DNA of 53,681 bases from a virus (IMGVR_UViG_3300049448_000145:1-53681); one strand, 5' to 3'; counted from the stretch's first letter, positions 29,815 through 38,951 are shown. The notes: generated by a model not told the origin, from the sequence alone. Numbers and translations: made by a program.

Positions 29815-30167
29815 ACCATATCGACGACGTGATCGAGGCCGCGCGCGCGGTGGCATCGGAAACGGGCGTGCCGCTGACGCCGGACGAAGAGACGCGCATA
29901 AGGGAAATGGTCGCCGCCGATCCGCCCGCGTGCGATCGCTGCCGGGAGATCGGACCGGAGGCATGCGCCGCCGAACGCGGCCGCTTCAAGAAAGAGCCGT
30001 TCCTGTCGCCGTGCTTCGACCTCGGAGCACAATGGACGTCGCACGACAACGGCATGACGTGGACACGGTTCCCCGTCGCCGAGAACGGATGGCGCGGCGG
30101 GGACAAGCTGACGGTCACCGCGATCAACGCGGACCGCGGTGAAGTGACGTTCAAGGTGGGCCGCTGA
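29811..30167 (+). CDS. Unknown protein with a Cys cluster
   Basis: In this 118-residue protein CDRCREIGPEAC in the middle may bind metal; the C-terminal half is beta-rich (TWTRFPVAE, LTVTAINADRGEVTFKV). ATG overlaps the upstream stop. Unknown. Confidence 0.6.
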   Translation: MNHIDDVIEAARAVASETGVPLTPDEETRIREMVAADPPACDRCREIGPEACAAERGRFKKEPFLSPCFDLGAQWTSHDNGMTWTRFPVAENGWRGGDKLTVTAINADRGEVTFKVGR

Positions 30168-30571
30168 TGCCCATCCTCAACGCCCAAGGCCTCCCGGCGC
30201 GGGAGGTGGAAGTCCTCCACCCTGCTCGAGAGATGGGGCGGGAATCAGGAGCGAAGTCCGCCGAAGACGAATCGGTGTTCCTCCAGGTCATCGATGCCGC
30301 CCTCGACGCCCTTCTCGACGAGACGACGCCCGAGCGCATCGGGGAGAAGGTGTATGAGAACCTCCTCGGGTACATCGAAGGCAGGGAAGCGACGCTGGCG
30401 GTGAAGCCGCTGCTATTCCTGAGCCGCCTGGAGACGGCGCGCGTGGAGCGGCTACCGCGTCGGATCCGCCGGGCGTGGTTCTCGCTCTACAAGGCCGGGG
30501 TCCGGCGGTGGCAGCGGGGCGGGGGGCAGCTGAGCGGGAAGCGGCCGGTGCTTCCGGAGATTCCAGGATGA
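30167..30571 (+). CDS. Unknown helical protein
   Basis: This 134-residue, mainly helical protein (FLQVIDAALDALLDET, EKVYENLLGYIEGRE) has a basic C-terminus (RRWQRGGGQLSGKRP). ATG overlaps the previous stop (TGATG). Not recognised. Confidence 0.6.
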   Translation: MPILNAQGLPAREVEVLHPAREMGRESGAKSAEDESVFLQVIDAALDALLDETTPERIGEKVYENLLGYIEGREATLAVKPLLFLSRLETARVERLPRRIRRAWFSLYKAGVRRWQRGGGQLSGKRPVLPEIPG

Positions 30572-30882
30572 GTACCGACATGCGCCCCGAATTCCGATCG
30601 TCCTCCAACGTCTGGCCCGACGGCGACTGGTGCGCCGGTTGTGGCATCCACCGGGCGAGCCACGACGAGCGTAACTTCTGCCCGCCCGCCAAGCCGCCGT
30701 ACATCGGGATCGACGCCTGGCGAATGGAGAAGGTCGCCGGCAACCGCGCCGTGCCGCTATTCGGGACCGACCGCACCATCACCGCCGACACCCTGCGCCC
30801 GCCCGCGCCCCGCTCCCTGTGGGCCCGCATCGCTGACGCCTGGCACGCTGCCCGATCGGCGTGGAAGTGGGGGCCGGGGTAA
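30568..30882 (+). CDS. Unknown protein with possible zinc site
   Basis: In this 104-residue protein DWCAGCGIHRASHDERNFCPP offers CxxC plus His and Cys ligands near the N-terminus; the rest is basic and Trp-containing. ATG overlaps the upstream stop. Function unknown. Confidence 0.55.
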   Translation: MSTDMRPEFRSSSNVWPDGDWCAGCGIHRASHDERNFCPPAKPPYIGIDAWRMEKVAGNRAVPLFGTDRTITADTLRPPAPRSLWARIADAWHAARSAWKWGPG

Positions 30883-31205
30883 TGCCACGCCGGTATCGAG
30901 ACTTCGTTCTGCCGCTGCTGCAGGCCTGGGTTGACGGCAAAGGCTGCTGCCCGCCCCAGGCGCCCGAGGGGTCGGTGACGTCGGTCGCCCGCCGCTGGGC
31001 GCGACACACGGGCGTGAAGATGCGCCGGACGACGCCGCACCCGCGCCCGTGGGAGGGGCAGATCCTAAGCTTCGATGGGCTCTTTCGCGGCGTTGAGCGC
31101 GCGCAGCTGACGGGGGCATTCATCGACGCCGGCGGCCCGCTCACGCCCGAGACGTTCCAGCAGGCGATGGACGCAATGCGGCCGTTCGGAGAAATCGACC
31201 GATGA
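30882..31205 (+). CDS. Unknown protein
   Basis: This 107-residue protein starts at ATG 30882 directly at the upstream stop (TAATG). Basic N-terminal half and helical C-terminus (FQQAMDAMRPFGEID). No motif recognised. Confidence 0.55.
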   Translation: MPRRYRDFVLPLLQAWVDGKGCCPPQAPEGSVTSVARRWARHTGVKMRRTTPHPRPWEGQILSFDGLFRGVERAQLTGAFIDAGGPLTPETFQQAMDAMRPFGEIDR

Positions 31206-31405
31206 GCCGCCTCACCGAAACCGTCCTAGGGACGCGCCCCACCCCCGACGCCCCGCCCGCCCCCTGCGGCCATCCCGCCAACCCTCACGTTGTAGACGGC
31301 CCCCGGGCCCTGCTCTGTGAGAACTGCGGGGCCCGGCTGGCCCCGGTGCTGCTGGAGCGGCTTCGCGTGGCGCTGGCAGCGAAAAGGCGGCCCCGTGATA
31401 CCTGA
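31202..31405 (+). CDS. Small zinc-ribbon-like protein
   Basis: In this 67-residue protein CGHPANPHVVDGPRALLCENC carries Cys/His ligands typical of a small ribbon; a basic helix follows. ATG overlaps the upstream stop. Confidence 0.55.
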   Translation: MSRLTETVLGTRPTPDAPPAPCGHPANPHVVDGPRALLCENCGARLAPVLLERLRVALAAKRRPRDT

Positions 31406-31574
31406 CGACGAGCTCGAAGCCCGCCGCCTCGCCAAGGCCATCGCCCGGCTGGTCGCGCAGGTAAGCCAGTACGGCGGGACGCCGGACATGGTGTTCCTAC
31501 CCACGGATGCGGCGGACGATCTGGGGGTGAAATGGCTGCCGGCCGAACCGGAAACAGCCGAAGGAAACGAGTAA
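31395..31574 (+). CDS. Small helical protein before terminase
   Basis: This 59-residue acidic protein (MIPDDELEARRLAKAIARLV...) starts at GTG, overlapping the previous gene by 11 bases. It is the last gene before the terminase genes. Unknown. Confidence 0.5.
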   Translation: MIPDDELEARRLAKAIARLVAQVSQYGGTPDMVFLPTDAADDLGVKWLPAEPETAEGNE

Positions 31575-31584
31575 GCTTGAACAC

Positions 31585-32172
31585 ATGCTCACGCCGAAGC
31601 AACAGCGGTTCGTTGCCGAGCTTCTGGCGGACCCGGCACGCAACGCGACCAAGGCAGCCATCTCCGCCGGGTACTCGCGAGGCGCTGCACACGTCACGGG
31701 GTCCCGGTTGCTAAGGCAGGATAAGATCTCCGAAGCCGTAGGGCGAACCATCAGGAAACTGGAGGTGCGGGCCGAAATAACGCAGGCCCGGGTGCTAAGC
31801 GAGGTGGCGCTGCTGGCGTTCTCGGACGTCACCCACTACCAGGTGGACGACTTCGGGAACCTCACCCCGGCCCCCGGCGCCCCGGAAGGCGTGATGCGGG
31901 CGGTGTCGTCGATCAAGCGCCGCACGACGACCGACTCGGAGGGGGGCGTCACCCGCGAGGTCGAGTTTCGGCTGTGGGACAAGCCCGGCATCGTGAAGCT
32001 GGCCGGCCGTCACGTCGGCCTGTTCCCGACGAAGGACCACGAGGCGATGAAGGCGGCCGCCCGGGAGCTGCTCGAAGAGAAGATCGAAGAGGCCCGGCGC
32101 CGGCGCTCGGCAACCGACACCACGGCCGAGGTTGCCCCGCGGCCTGCGCTGAAAGGGAACCGCCATGGCTGA
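31585..32172 (+). CDS. terS: Terminase small subunit
   Basis: This 195-residue protein has the N-terminal Terminase_2 HTH domain: LTPKQQRFVAELLADPARNA, KAAISAGYSRGAAHVTGSRL. A helical oligomerisation part (about 50-75) follows, then a beta segment and an acidic/basic tail. It recognises the packaging site and hands DNA to the large subunit 520 bases downstream. Two small genes lie between them. Confidence 0.88.
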   Translation: MLTPKQQRFVAELLADPARNATKAAISAGYSRGAAHVTGSRLLRQDKISEAVGRTIRKLEVRAEITQARVLSEVALLAFSDVTHYQVDDFGNLTPAPGAPEGVMRAVSSIKRRTTTDSEGGVTREVEFRLWDKPGIVKLAGRHVGLFPTKDHEAMKAAARELLEEKIEEARRRRSATDTTAEVAPRPALKGNRHG

Positions 32173-32428
32173 TCCCTGCAACGACCCGGCGTGCTGGCGG
32201 ACGCACGACGTGGCCGGCCGTCACGTGTCCGATCTTCCCGCGCTCAGCCCCGAGGACGACGAGGCGTGCCGCCTGGACGTGGCGCTGTACGGCAGCGCCT
32301 TCGTTCACGTGACGCCGACCGGCGCGCGCCGCATCCCAGCTGTCGAATTCAGCCGCGACGCTGTCGGCTGGCAGCGGCCGGAAGGCGGCGACGTCGTGCC
32401 ATGGTGGGAGACGAAGCCCCGTGGCTGA
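32165..32428 (+). CDS. Small unknown protein between terminase subunits
   Basis: This 87-residue protein (MADPCNDPACWRTHDVAGRH...) starts inside the last codons of terS. N-terminal Cys/His residues could bind metal; the C-terminal part is beta-like with several Trp. Not recognised. Confidence 0.55.
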   Translation: MADPCNDPACWRTHDVAGRHVSDLPALSPEDDEACRLDVALYGSAFVHVTPTGARRIPAVEFSRDAVGWQRPEGGDVVPWWETKPRG

Positions 32429-32702
32429 TCGCCCGCTCCCGCCCGTCGATGAAGTCGATGACGAGTTCATCAAGAAGGCGCTCGACTGCGGCCCCGGTGC
32501 GCCGGACACGACGTTGGCGGTCAACATTCGGCGGGCACTCTACGAGGCGAAGGCGGCGAAGTCCTGGCCCGAAGACGAGCTGGCAGCACGGCGAGCGGCG
32601 GCGCGGCGGATGGAGCACGACGCTTTCGATCGGAAGCTGTACGACGACTTCGCTCGGTGGCAGCGCGGGGAGCTTCCGCCGAAGCCGGGCGACCGTGGAT
32701 GA
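32421..32702 (+). CDS. Small unknown protein between terminase subunits
   Basis: This 93-residue acidic helical protein starts at GTG. It overlaps the gene before by eight bases and the terminase start by eight bases. It may be a packaging accessory factor; no family recognised. Confidence 0.55.
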   Translation: MADRPLPPVDEVDDEFIKKALDCGPGAPDTTLAVNIRRALYEAKAAKSWPEDELAARRAAARRMEHDAFDRKLYDDFARWQRGELPPKPGDRG

Positions 32703-34329
32703 CCTTGCCCGCGCCATCGACGAATATCTCGACCTGACGGAGGCCGATCAACCGAAGCTGCCGCGCTTCACACTGGAGAACTTCTGCCGCGCCGCTGACG
32801 GTCGGATGCACGTCGAGCAGCGCGCCTTCACGACGGACCAGTCGCACCGGATCCACTGCATGTGCGCCAGGCAGGCGGGTAAGAGCCAGGGCGACGACGC
32901 GATCTTGATGGACTCGGGGCTGTTCCGCCCCTACTCGACGAACCTGATCCTAGGCTTCAACGGCCCGCATATTCGGACCAACAACTGGGAACCGATCTGG
33001 AAGCGGCTGTTCGATCGCTTCTCGGGACTCGACGACCGCTGGCGCAATGAGACGCGCATGCTCACGACGTTCCCGAACGGCGCGCGTGTGCTCATGGGCG
33101 GCACGGACGACGTCCGCCACATCAAGAACATCCTCGGTGGCCGAATCGAGGACGGCGTTGTCATCATCGATGAGAGCCAGGAACAGGAGACGCTCGACGA
33201 GCTGCTCGACTCAACGCTGCCGCCGATGATGGGGATGAAGGCGCGGCTCATTCTGTCAGGCGTGTTTCCCGACGCGCCGGTCGGGCGCTTCTGGCGGGAG
33301 TCGGGCTGGGTGGAACGTGACGGGGAGTGGGTGCAGGAGAGGGGGCGCGGCTGGTCGCGGCACAACTGGGGCCGCCTCGCCAACGTGCACACCCCCGACG
33401 CGCGCGCTGTGCTCGATCGCTATCTCGAGGACACCGGGCTGACCGAGGACGACCCGCAGATCCAGCGTGACTGGTTCGGGCGCCCGGCGTTCGACCCCGC
33501 GGCGACAGCCTACCGCTATCTCAAGGGCCGCAACGGCTACGTGGCGCTGTCGCCCGACTGGATGGGGCCGGTGTACGCGTCGGGGAAGGACGAGCGTGGC
33601 AAAGAGCTGATGTACGCCCACGAGATGCGCCAGGACAAGGACGGCGCCAAGTTCGGGATGATGGCGGCGGAGCCGCTCCCCGGCGTTCGCACGTTCTCGC
33701 TGGCGCTCGACCCGGGCTCGAACAGCGACCGCGCCAGCGTGCAGGGCTGGGGCTGGGGCGAGCAGTCGCGCATCGTGCAGCACGTCTTCGACTGGACGTC
33801 GCCCCGCGCCGCGCGCCTGTCCACGGGGCAGATGTTCGCGGTTCTTGGGCTTGCCTATCGAATGCTGACCCGCGTCGGCGGCCGGCTGGGCGGCGTGGTG
33901 AAGTGCCGCTATGACGCGGGAAGCTCGCAGAACACGATAGACAACTTGCAGGGCGATTACGGGATCCCGCTGGTGCTGGCCGCGAAGAAGACTGACCTTC
34001 TCGGCCAGGTCAACCGCAACAACGACATGCTCACCGAATCCCGGGCCCAGATCATGATCGGGTCGGCGCTGGAGCAGGACTACATGCGCGCGCGCTGGGA
34101 CAGGGCTGCCCTGGCGCGCACGCAGCGTGTTTGGGCGCGCCTCTGGCACCCGGACGCGTCCGAAGCGGCCCGGTACGCTCTACAGGACTACTTCGACGCC
34201 TATGTCGAACCCGAGAAGCCGCCCGCCGACGACCTGGAACGACACCGCCTCGAAGTCCGCGCCGCCCTGGCAGAGGCCAGGAAGCTCAACGAGCCCGAAG
34301 ATGGGGAATCAGGCGAGGGATGGGGGTAG
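32695..34329 (+). CDS. terL: Terminase large subunit
   Basis: This 544-residue protein starts at GTG 32695. The ATPase motor has the Walker A variant CARQAGKS (57-64) and Walker B GVVIIDESQ (154-162, catalytic Glu160). The RNase H-like nuclease has LALDPGSNSD (D339) and CRYDAGSS (D407). All key residues of both domains are visible and the length is typical. It drives DNA packaging through the portal encoded 560 bases downstream. The nuclease family cannot tell headful from cos packaging here. Confidence 0.93.
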   Translation: MDDLARAIDEYLDLTEADQPKLPRFTLENFCRAADGRMHVEQRAFTTDQSHRIHCMCARQAGKSQGDDAILMDSGLFRPYSTNLILGFNGPHIRTNNWEPIWKRLFDRFSGLDDRWRNETRMLTTFPNGARVLMGGTDDVRHIKNILGGRIEDGVVIIDESQEQETLDELLDSTLPPMMGMKARLILSGVFPDAPVGRFWRESGWVERDGEWVQERGRGWSRHNWGRLANVHTPDARAVLDRYLEDTGLTEDDPQIQRDWFGRPAFDPAATAYRYLKGRNGYVALSPDWMGPVYASGKDERGKELMYAHEMRQDKDGAKFGMMAAEPLPGVRTFSLALDPGSNSDRASVQGWGWGEQSRIVQHVFDWTSPRAARLSTGQMFAVLGLAYRMLTRVGGRLGGVVKCRYDAGSSQNTIDNLQGDYGIPLVLAAKKTDLLGQVNRNNDMLTESRAQIMIGSALEQDYMRARWDRAALARTQRVWARLWHPDASEAARYALQDYFDAYVEPEKPPADDLERHRLEVRAALAEARKLNEPEDGESGEGWG

Positions 34330-34335
34330 CCGGGC

Positions 34336-34363
34336 TCTGAGGGATCCCGGGGCGGGGTTGTGG
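34336..34363 (+). promoter_or_regulatory. Late start-codon element, copy 1
   Basis: TCTGAGGG, five variable bases, GGGGCG, one base, GGTTGTGG. The GTG at element positions 25-27 is the start codon of the next gene (34360). Two other copies have the same 28-base length and the same position of GTG. Confidence 0.75.
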
Positions 34364-34671
34364 ACCTCCCCAAGGCCGAAGACCTCGCGGCGATCTTCAA
34401 GGCGGCCCGGGATGCCGGCGTAACGCGCCTGCGCATCGGGGCTCTCGAAGCGACCCTGGCGCCGTACAGCCAGGCCGACATCGTCGCGGCCATCAACCGC
34501 GAGAACCCGATTCCCAAGGGCCCGCCCGGCGCGCCGGCACAGGACCCGTTCGCCGCCATCCGCGGCCGGGTGAACGAGGCCACGGACGAGCGGCCTGACG
34601 TGCTCGACGCCCTGGCCAACGGGGCGCGGCTCGTGGCTCCGATCGACGGCGACCCGACCCAGCCGTCGTGA
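34360..34671 (+). CDS. Small protein between terminase and portal
   Basis: This 103-residue protein starts with the GTG inside the repeated late element. Residues 1-30 are helical (LPKAEDLAAIFKAARDAGV) followed by a strand (RLRIGALEATLAP). Resembles small head-completion or connector-region accessory proteins only by position. Function unknown. Confidence 0.65.
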   Translation: MDLPKAEDLAAIFKAARDAGVTRLRIGALEATLAPYSQADIVAAINRENPIPKGPPGAPAQDPFAAIRGRVNEATDERPDVLDALANGARLVAPIDGDPTQPS

Positions 34672-34892
34672 TGATGACCCCACTGCTGCAGATGCGCGCT
34701 GCGCTCATCGACGAGGCGCGTGATTGCGCCGTCCGGCTGGCCCCCAACCCGCCATCCCGTCAGTGGACGGTCGACGAGAACGCCGGGACCGTCCGCGACA
34801 TCATGACGGGCGAGCTGATCGTCTATCTCGACCCGCTGGCAGCGTCGCCCACGTTCAAGGCGTTCGCCGGACGGGCGTTCGTGGCGACCTGA
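34671..34892 (+). CDS. Small unknown protein before portal
   Basis: This 73-residue protein starts at ATG 34671, one of three adjacent candidates (GTG 34668, ATG 34671, ATG 34674). It has a helix and then beta-like repeats (RQWTVDENAGTVRDI, GELIVYLDP). Coupled to both neighbours. Confidence 0.55.
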   Translation: MMTPLLQMRAALIDEARDCAVRLAPNPPSRQWTVDENAGTVRDIMTGELIVYLDPLAASPTFKAFAGRAFVAT

Positions 34893-36805
34893 TGGCGTTC
34901 GAGCTGCAGACCGGCCGCTGGTGGGACTGCGACGAACAATCGCTACCCACGACGCTCGCCGGCTGGGCCGCGCACCTGGAGTCGTTCGACTTCGAACGCC
35001 GCTCCCGCAATCTGCTTTATGCCCGGCTGGCGACGAACCGCGATCTTCCGAACATCTACGGGCTCGCCCTCACGCGCACGAACATGAGGGCGCTCGACTT
35101 CCGCGACTGGAAGGCGCCCGTCTTCAACGTCACCGGCTCGTCGGTCGAGACGCTCGTCAACAAGGTGGGCCGCAACAAGCCGTGGATCTTGTTCCTCACC
35201 GACGGCGGCGACTTCTCGGCGCGCATGGCTGGCAAGAAGCGGAGCCGGTTCGTGGACGGCGTCTTTCACGAGACGAAGACCTACACGCTCACGCGCCAGA
35301 TGTTCCAGGACGCGTTGACGTACGGCGACGGGTTCATCAAGGCGACCAAGAGCCTCGACGGCAAGACGATCGTCCACGACGTCGTGCTGGCCGACGAGCT
35401 GCTGATCGATCCGTGGGACTCGCTCTACTTCGGCAAGTGGCCGCGGTCGTTGATCCACCGCACCTTCGTGTCACGCACGGAGCTGCTCTCGATCTTCGGC
35501 GACGACGACGAGGTGGCCTTCGCGATCGAGACGGCCCCGGGCTCGTTCCAAGGCCCGATGTGGGGCGGCATGACCTCGAACAGCCAGACCGCCATGGTCG
35601 GCGTGCTGGAGGCGTGGAAGCTGCCCGACGCCGACGGCACGCCAGGGCGTCACGTGCTGTGCATCTCCGATAGGGTTGCGCTGGTCGACGAGAAGTACGA
35701 ATCGAAGCGCTACCCGTTCACGAAGATGTCCTGCGTCAGCGCCGGTCGCGGCTTCTGGAACATCGGCATCCCGGAGATCCTCGGGCCGTTTCAAGCGAAC
35801 ATCAACCGGACGCAGCAGGTGATCGACGAGTGCCAGCGGCGCATGTCGACCGGGCGCTGGCTGGTGCCGAATGGCTCGGGCGTCACCGATGACTCACTCG
35901 GGTCGAAGGCTGCCGGCATCATCCGCCACAACCCGAACCTCCCGCCCGCGTTCGTCGTACCGCAGGCAGTCCCGGGCGATCTGTATGCCCACCTAGACAA
36001 GACGATCGAGCGTGCGTACAAGCGCGTCGGCATCTCCGAGCTCGCGGCGCAGGCGATGAAGCCCGCCGGCCTGAACAGCGGCGAGGCGCTGCGGGCGTTC
36101 GAGTCGGCCGAGAGTGAGCGTTACGTGACGCTGGGGATGCAACTCGAGGAAGCCGTGCTCGACCTCGCGGAGCTTGATCTCGAGCTGGCCGTCGATATCA
36201 AGCCGACGGTGCGGGCGCCGCGCGCGGGCGGCATCGACGTCATCGACTGGAAAGAGCTGGCGTCGATCAAGGGCAACAAGTCGATCATGAAGGCGTTCCC
36301 GATCTCGTCGCTGCCGACGTCGCCGGCGGGTCGGCTCCAGCGCGCGGCCGAGATGTTCCAGGTCGGGCAGATCTCGAAAGAGGACTACCTGCGCATCATC
36401 GACTACCCCGACACGCAGGCCGTGATCGAGTTGGTCACCGCCGGGCGCGACTCGATCGACTGGATGCTCGACAAGATCGTCGAAGACGGAATCTTCGAGA
36501 GCCCCGAGCCCTACCAGAACCTCGACATCAACAAGCCGGGCAACGCGATCGAGGTCGCGCAGAACCGGTACCTGCGCGAGCGGACGCAGGGCTGCCCCGA
36601 AGAGCGGCTGGAACTGCTGCGCCGGTTCATGCAAGTGGCGAAGGACCTCGACCAGAAGAACAAGACGCAGCAGACCGCCGCGCCCGCGATGAACGGGCTG
36701 CAGGCCGCCGCCGCGGGCCTCCCGCCGCCTACCGCGGCCCCGCCTCCCGTGATTCAACCCGGCGGCCCGATGGCCGGCAACAGCACGATGCCCATCGCGG
36801 CATGA
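34892..36805 (+). CDS. Portal protein
   Basis: This 637-residue protein is collinear with podovirus-type portals: the N-terminal wing, a helical stem region around FQANINRTQQVIDECQRRMS, a crown-like helical end (YLRERTQGCPEERLELLRRF) and a Pro/Ala-rich tail. Position after the terminase and before the scaffold and capsid genes supports it. It would form the 12-mer ring through which DNA is packaged. Confidence 0.82.
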   Translation: MAFELQTGRWWDCDEQSLPTTLAGWAAHLESFDFERRSRNLLYARLATNRDLPNIYGLALTRTNMRALDFRDWKAPVFNVTGSSVETLVNKVGRNKPWILFLTDGGDFSARMAGKKRSRFVDGVFHETKTYTLTRQMFQDALTYGDGFIKATKSLDGKTIVHDVVLADELLIDPWDSLYFGKWPRSLIHRTFVSRTELLSIFGDDDEVAFAIETAPGSFQGPMWGGMTSNSQTAMVGVLEAWKLPDADGTPGRHVLCISDRVALVDEKYESKRYPFTKMSCVSAGRGFWNIGIPEILGPFQANINRTQQVIDECQRRMSTGRWLVPNGSGVTDDSLGSKAAGIIRHNPNLPPAFVVPQAVPGDLYAHLDKTIERAYKRVGISELAAQAMKPAGLNSGEALRAFESAESERYVTLGMQLEEAVLDLAELDLELAVDIKPTVRAPRAGGIDVIDWKELASIKGNKSIMKAFPISSLPTSPAGRLQRAAEMFQVGQISKEDYLRIIDYPDTQAVIELVTAGRDSIDWMLDKIVEDGIFESPEPYQNLDINKPGNAIEVAQNRYLRERTQGCPEERLELLRRFMQVAKDLDQKNKTQQTAAPAMNGLQAAAAGLPPPTAAPPPVIQPGGPMAGNSTMPIAA

Positions 36806-36821
36806 CGAAAGAGGGGACACG

Positions 36822-37154
36822 ATGACACCATCGATCGGAAGAATCGTTCACTACTGCCTGACCGAACAGAACGCCGCCGAGATCATGCGGCGCCGCACGA
36901 CCGGGCCAGACATCGCTGCGCGCATCCCGTCGAAAGAATGGCCCGTCGGCGCGCAAGCGCACATCGGCAACGCGGTCGGCCCTGGCGACGTCTTCCCGAT
37001 GGTGATCGTTCGCGTCTGGCCGAGCGACACGGGATTGGTCAACGGCCGCGTGTTGCTCGATGGGACCGATGAATTCTGGGCGACCAGCGTGAGCCAGGTC
37101 GTTCCCGAGTCGACGGACAAACTGGGCTGCTGGTTCGAGCCGCCGCGCGTTTGA
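36822..37154 (+). CDS. Conserved small phage protein
   Basis: This 110-residue protein (MTPSIGRIVHYCLTEQNAAEI...) contains GDVFPMVIVRVW and GRVLLDGTDEFWATSV. I recognise this family from many phages, where it is annotated only as hypothetical. Beta-barrel-like. AAAGAGGGGAC precedes the ATG. Confidence 0.7.
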   Translation: MTPSIGRIVHYCLTEQNAAEIMRRRTTGPDIAARIPSKEWPVGAQAHIGNAVGPGDVFPMVIVRVWPSDTGLVNGRVLLDGTDEFWATSVSQVVPESTDKLGCWFEPPRV

Positions 37155-37166
37155 AAGGAGCATCCG

Positions 37167-37409
37167 ATGACCGACGAACTGAAGAGCCGAGTGATCAAGG
37201 CGCTGCGCATCGGCCAGCGCGAGGCCCGCGCGAACACAGACCGCGAGGAATGCGGCGAGCTGGTCATGCTGCTGGACGCCTGCCCGGTCGACGCGCCGGC
37301 GCCCGCTGTCGAGCCGCCCTCCGCGCTGCGCGAAGCGGTCCAGGAAGAAGCGAAGGTGGCCGAGGTCGCCGCCTACGACCGGGCGAACGCGACGCCCGTC
37401 GAGGAATAA
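37167..37409 (+). CDS. Small acidic helical protein
   Basis: This 80-residue protein has an N-terminal helix (LKSRVIKALRIGQREARAN) and an acidic end. GAAAGGAG precedes the start. Not recognised; its place in the head operon suggests a capsid-assembly accessory role. Confidence 0.6.
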   Translation: MTDELKSRVIKALRIGQREARANTDREECGELVMLLDACPVDAPAPAVEPPSALREAVQEEAKVAEVAAYDRANATPVEE

Positions 37410-37413
37410 CGCC

Positions 37414-37614
37414 GTGCCGCTGCTCATCAAGCCGGAAATCTACGCGAAGGCGTACAAGAACGGCGTGCGCTTGCGCGGCATCGACGGGCCGCTCGACAAG
37501 AACCTCCGGGTCATGGACGAGGCCGATCCGTACTTCCTCGCGCTCGGCAGCGCCGACTACGTGATCGGGTTCTCGGACGGCTGGCACGGCATCGCGCCAT
37601 TGGCGGTGGAGTGA
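37414..37614 (+). CDS. Small unknown head-region protein
   Basis: This 66-residue alpha/beta protein (MPLLIKPEIYAKAYKNGVRL...) starts at GTG. Stop overlaps the next ATG. No family recognised. Confidence 0.6.
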   Translation: MPLLIKPEIYAKAYKNGVRLRGIDGPLDKNLRVMDEADPYFLALGSADYVIGFSDGWHGIAPLAVE

Positions 37615-37775
37615 TGCCGCTGATCCCCGGTTCTGGCCAGGGCACGATCTCGGCGAACATCGGCACCGAGATCAACGCCGGGCGCAAGCCAGCGCAGGCC
37701 GCAGCGATCGCCTACCGGAAGGCCGGCAAGTACCGCGCGAAACGCCCCCGGTTGAAAGAGTACGTAGGGACGTAA
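37614..37775 (+). CDS. Conserved 53-residue phage protein (NIxxEINAGxxPxQAxAIA motif)
   Basis: It reads MPLIPGSGQGTISANIGTEI and then NAGRKPAQAAAIAYRKAGK. This short family (strand, then a basic helix containing QAxAIA) is frequent in phage head regions, with no known role. ATG overlaps the upstream stop (TGATG). Confidence 0.7.
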   Translation: MPLIPGSGQGTISANIGTEINAGRKPAQAAAIAYRKAGKYRAKRPRLKEYVGT

Positions 37776-37798
37776 GCCCGGCCACGCCGCCCCGTGGT

Positions 37799-37826
37799 TC
37801 TGAGGGGAAACGGGGCGAGGTTGTGG
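37799..37826 (+). promoter_or_regulatory. Late start-codon element, copy 2
   Basis: TCTGAGGG, four variable bases, CGGGGCG, one base, GGTTGTGG. GTG 37823 is the start of the scaffold gene. A small hairpin (CCACG with CGTGG) lies just upstream at 37782-37797. Confidence 0.75.
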
Positions 37827-38908
37827 GAGACCAAGCAGGCGAGACGGCGACCGACAGCGGCGCCGGTGGCGATGTAGGCGGAGCGGCAGCCGAACCGGCC
37901 GCGCCCGTGACGGACCCGGCGGTCACCGAGGACGGTGGCGCCGCGCCGGCCGTTCCGGCAGCCGACGACATCCCCGCCGATCCGACCGCGAAGCCGAAGG
38001 CCGCCAAGGCCAAGCCCGCCGAGCCGCCGCCCGCCGCCGCCAAGAAAGAGCCTAACCTCACGGCCCGTCTGGCGAGCCTGTCCCGCGACAACCGGGAGAC
38101 CCGCGCCGCCCTGAAGGCGGCCGAGGACAAGGCGACCGCCGCCGCCCAGCGCGTCACCGACTTCGAAGCCGTCCTGGCGCTCGGCAAGGACGACGCGACG
38201 ATCCCGGCCCTGCTCGAACGTCTGGGCATTCCCTTCGAGAAGGTGGTCAACGCCTACGCCGGGCAACCGGAACAGACCGCCGAGCAATTGCGCGACGCCA
38301 AGCTCGCCGCGCTCGAGAAGAAGCTCAACGACGATGCGGCCGCGCGCCAGGCTGAGGCCGACAAGGCGAAGGTCGAGGCGGACGCGTCGCGCGAAGCATC
38401 CGCGCGCGCCGAGTACGTCGGCATGTGCGGCAAGGCCATCACGGCCAACGCCGGGAAGTACGAAATCTGCGCCCGCCTGGGCGACGAGGCCGCGAACGAC
38501 GTGTTCGGGCTCGTGATCAAGGCGTGGGGCGACGCCGGCAAACCGCAGCTGATGCCGGGCGAACTCGAAGAGGCGATCGAGAAGGCCGTCGAGGTGCAGG
38601 AATTGAAGTACGAGGAACGCGGAAAGCAGCTCGCGAAGCAGGGCGCCAAGCCGAACGGCGCCGCCGCAGCCACCGCGAAAGATTCTGATCTGCCGCCGCA
38701 TTTGACGGGCGGAAAACTGAGCGACAAGGACGACGACATCCTGAGCGGGCTCATCGACAAGACGGCCCCCGCGACCAGCTCTCAACGAGCGAAGCCGCGG
38801 ACGATCAACAGCTCGTTGGGAGGCTCGGCACCGCCGCGCCAACCAGCACGGGGATCGATGGATCCGCGCGACGCACTGAGGGAAGTGCTCGCGCCTTTCC
38901 AGCGCTGA
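37823..38908 (+). CDS. Capsid scaffolding protein
   Basis: This 361-residue, strongly acidic/basic protein has an Ala/Pro-rich N-terminus. It has a long coiled-coil core (about 75-210; SLSRDNRETRAALKAAEDKA, KLNDDAAARQAEADKAKV) and a C-terminal basic segment ending RDALREVLAPFQR. It lies directly before the capsid gene, the standard scaffold position. GTG start inside the late element. Confidence 0.75.
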   Translation: MGDQAGETATDSGAGGDVGGAAAEPAAPVTDPAVTEDGGAAPAVPAADDIPADPTAKPKAAKAKPAEPPPAAAKKEPNLTARLASLSRDNRETRAALKAAEDKATAAAQRVTDFEAVLALGKDDATIPALLERLGIPFEKVVNAYAGQPEQTAEQLRDAKLAALEKKLNDDAAARQAEADKAKVEADASREASARAEYVGMCGKAITANAGKYEICARLGDEAANDVFGLVIKAWGDAGKPQLMPGELEEAIEKAVEVQELKYEERGKQLAKQGAKPNGAAAATAKDSDLPPHLTGGKLSDKDDDILSGLIDKTAPATSSQRAKPRTINSSLGGSAPPRQPARGSMDPRDALREVLAPFQR

Positions 38909-38951
38909 CCGCCCCGCAACCGTCTAGTCGCCCCTCAAAGGAGGTCCGCCA

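Noticed and set aside
32699-32702. ATG 32699 as the terminase start
   Set aside because: It is out of frame with the ATPase motifs; GTG 32695 is in frame.
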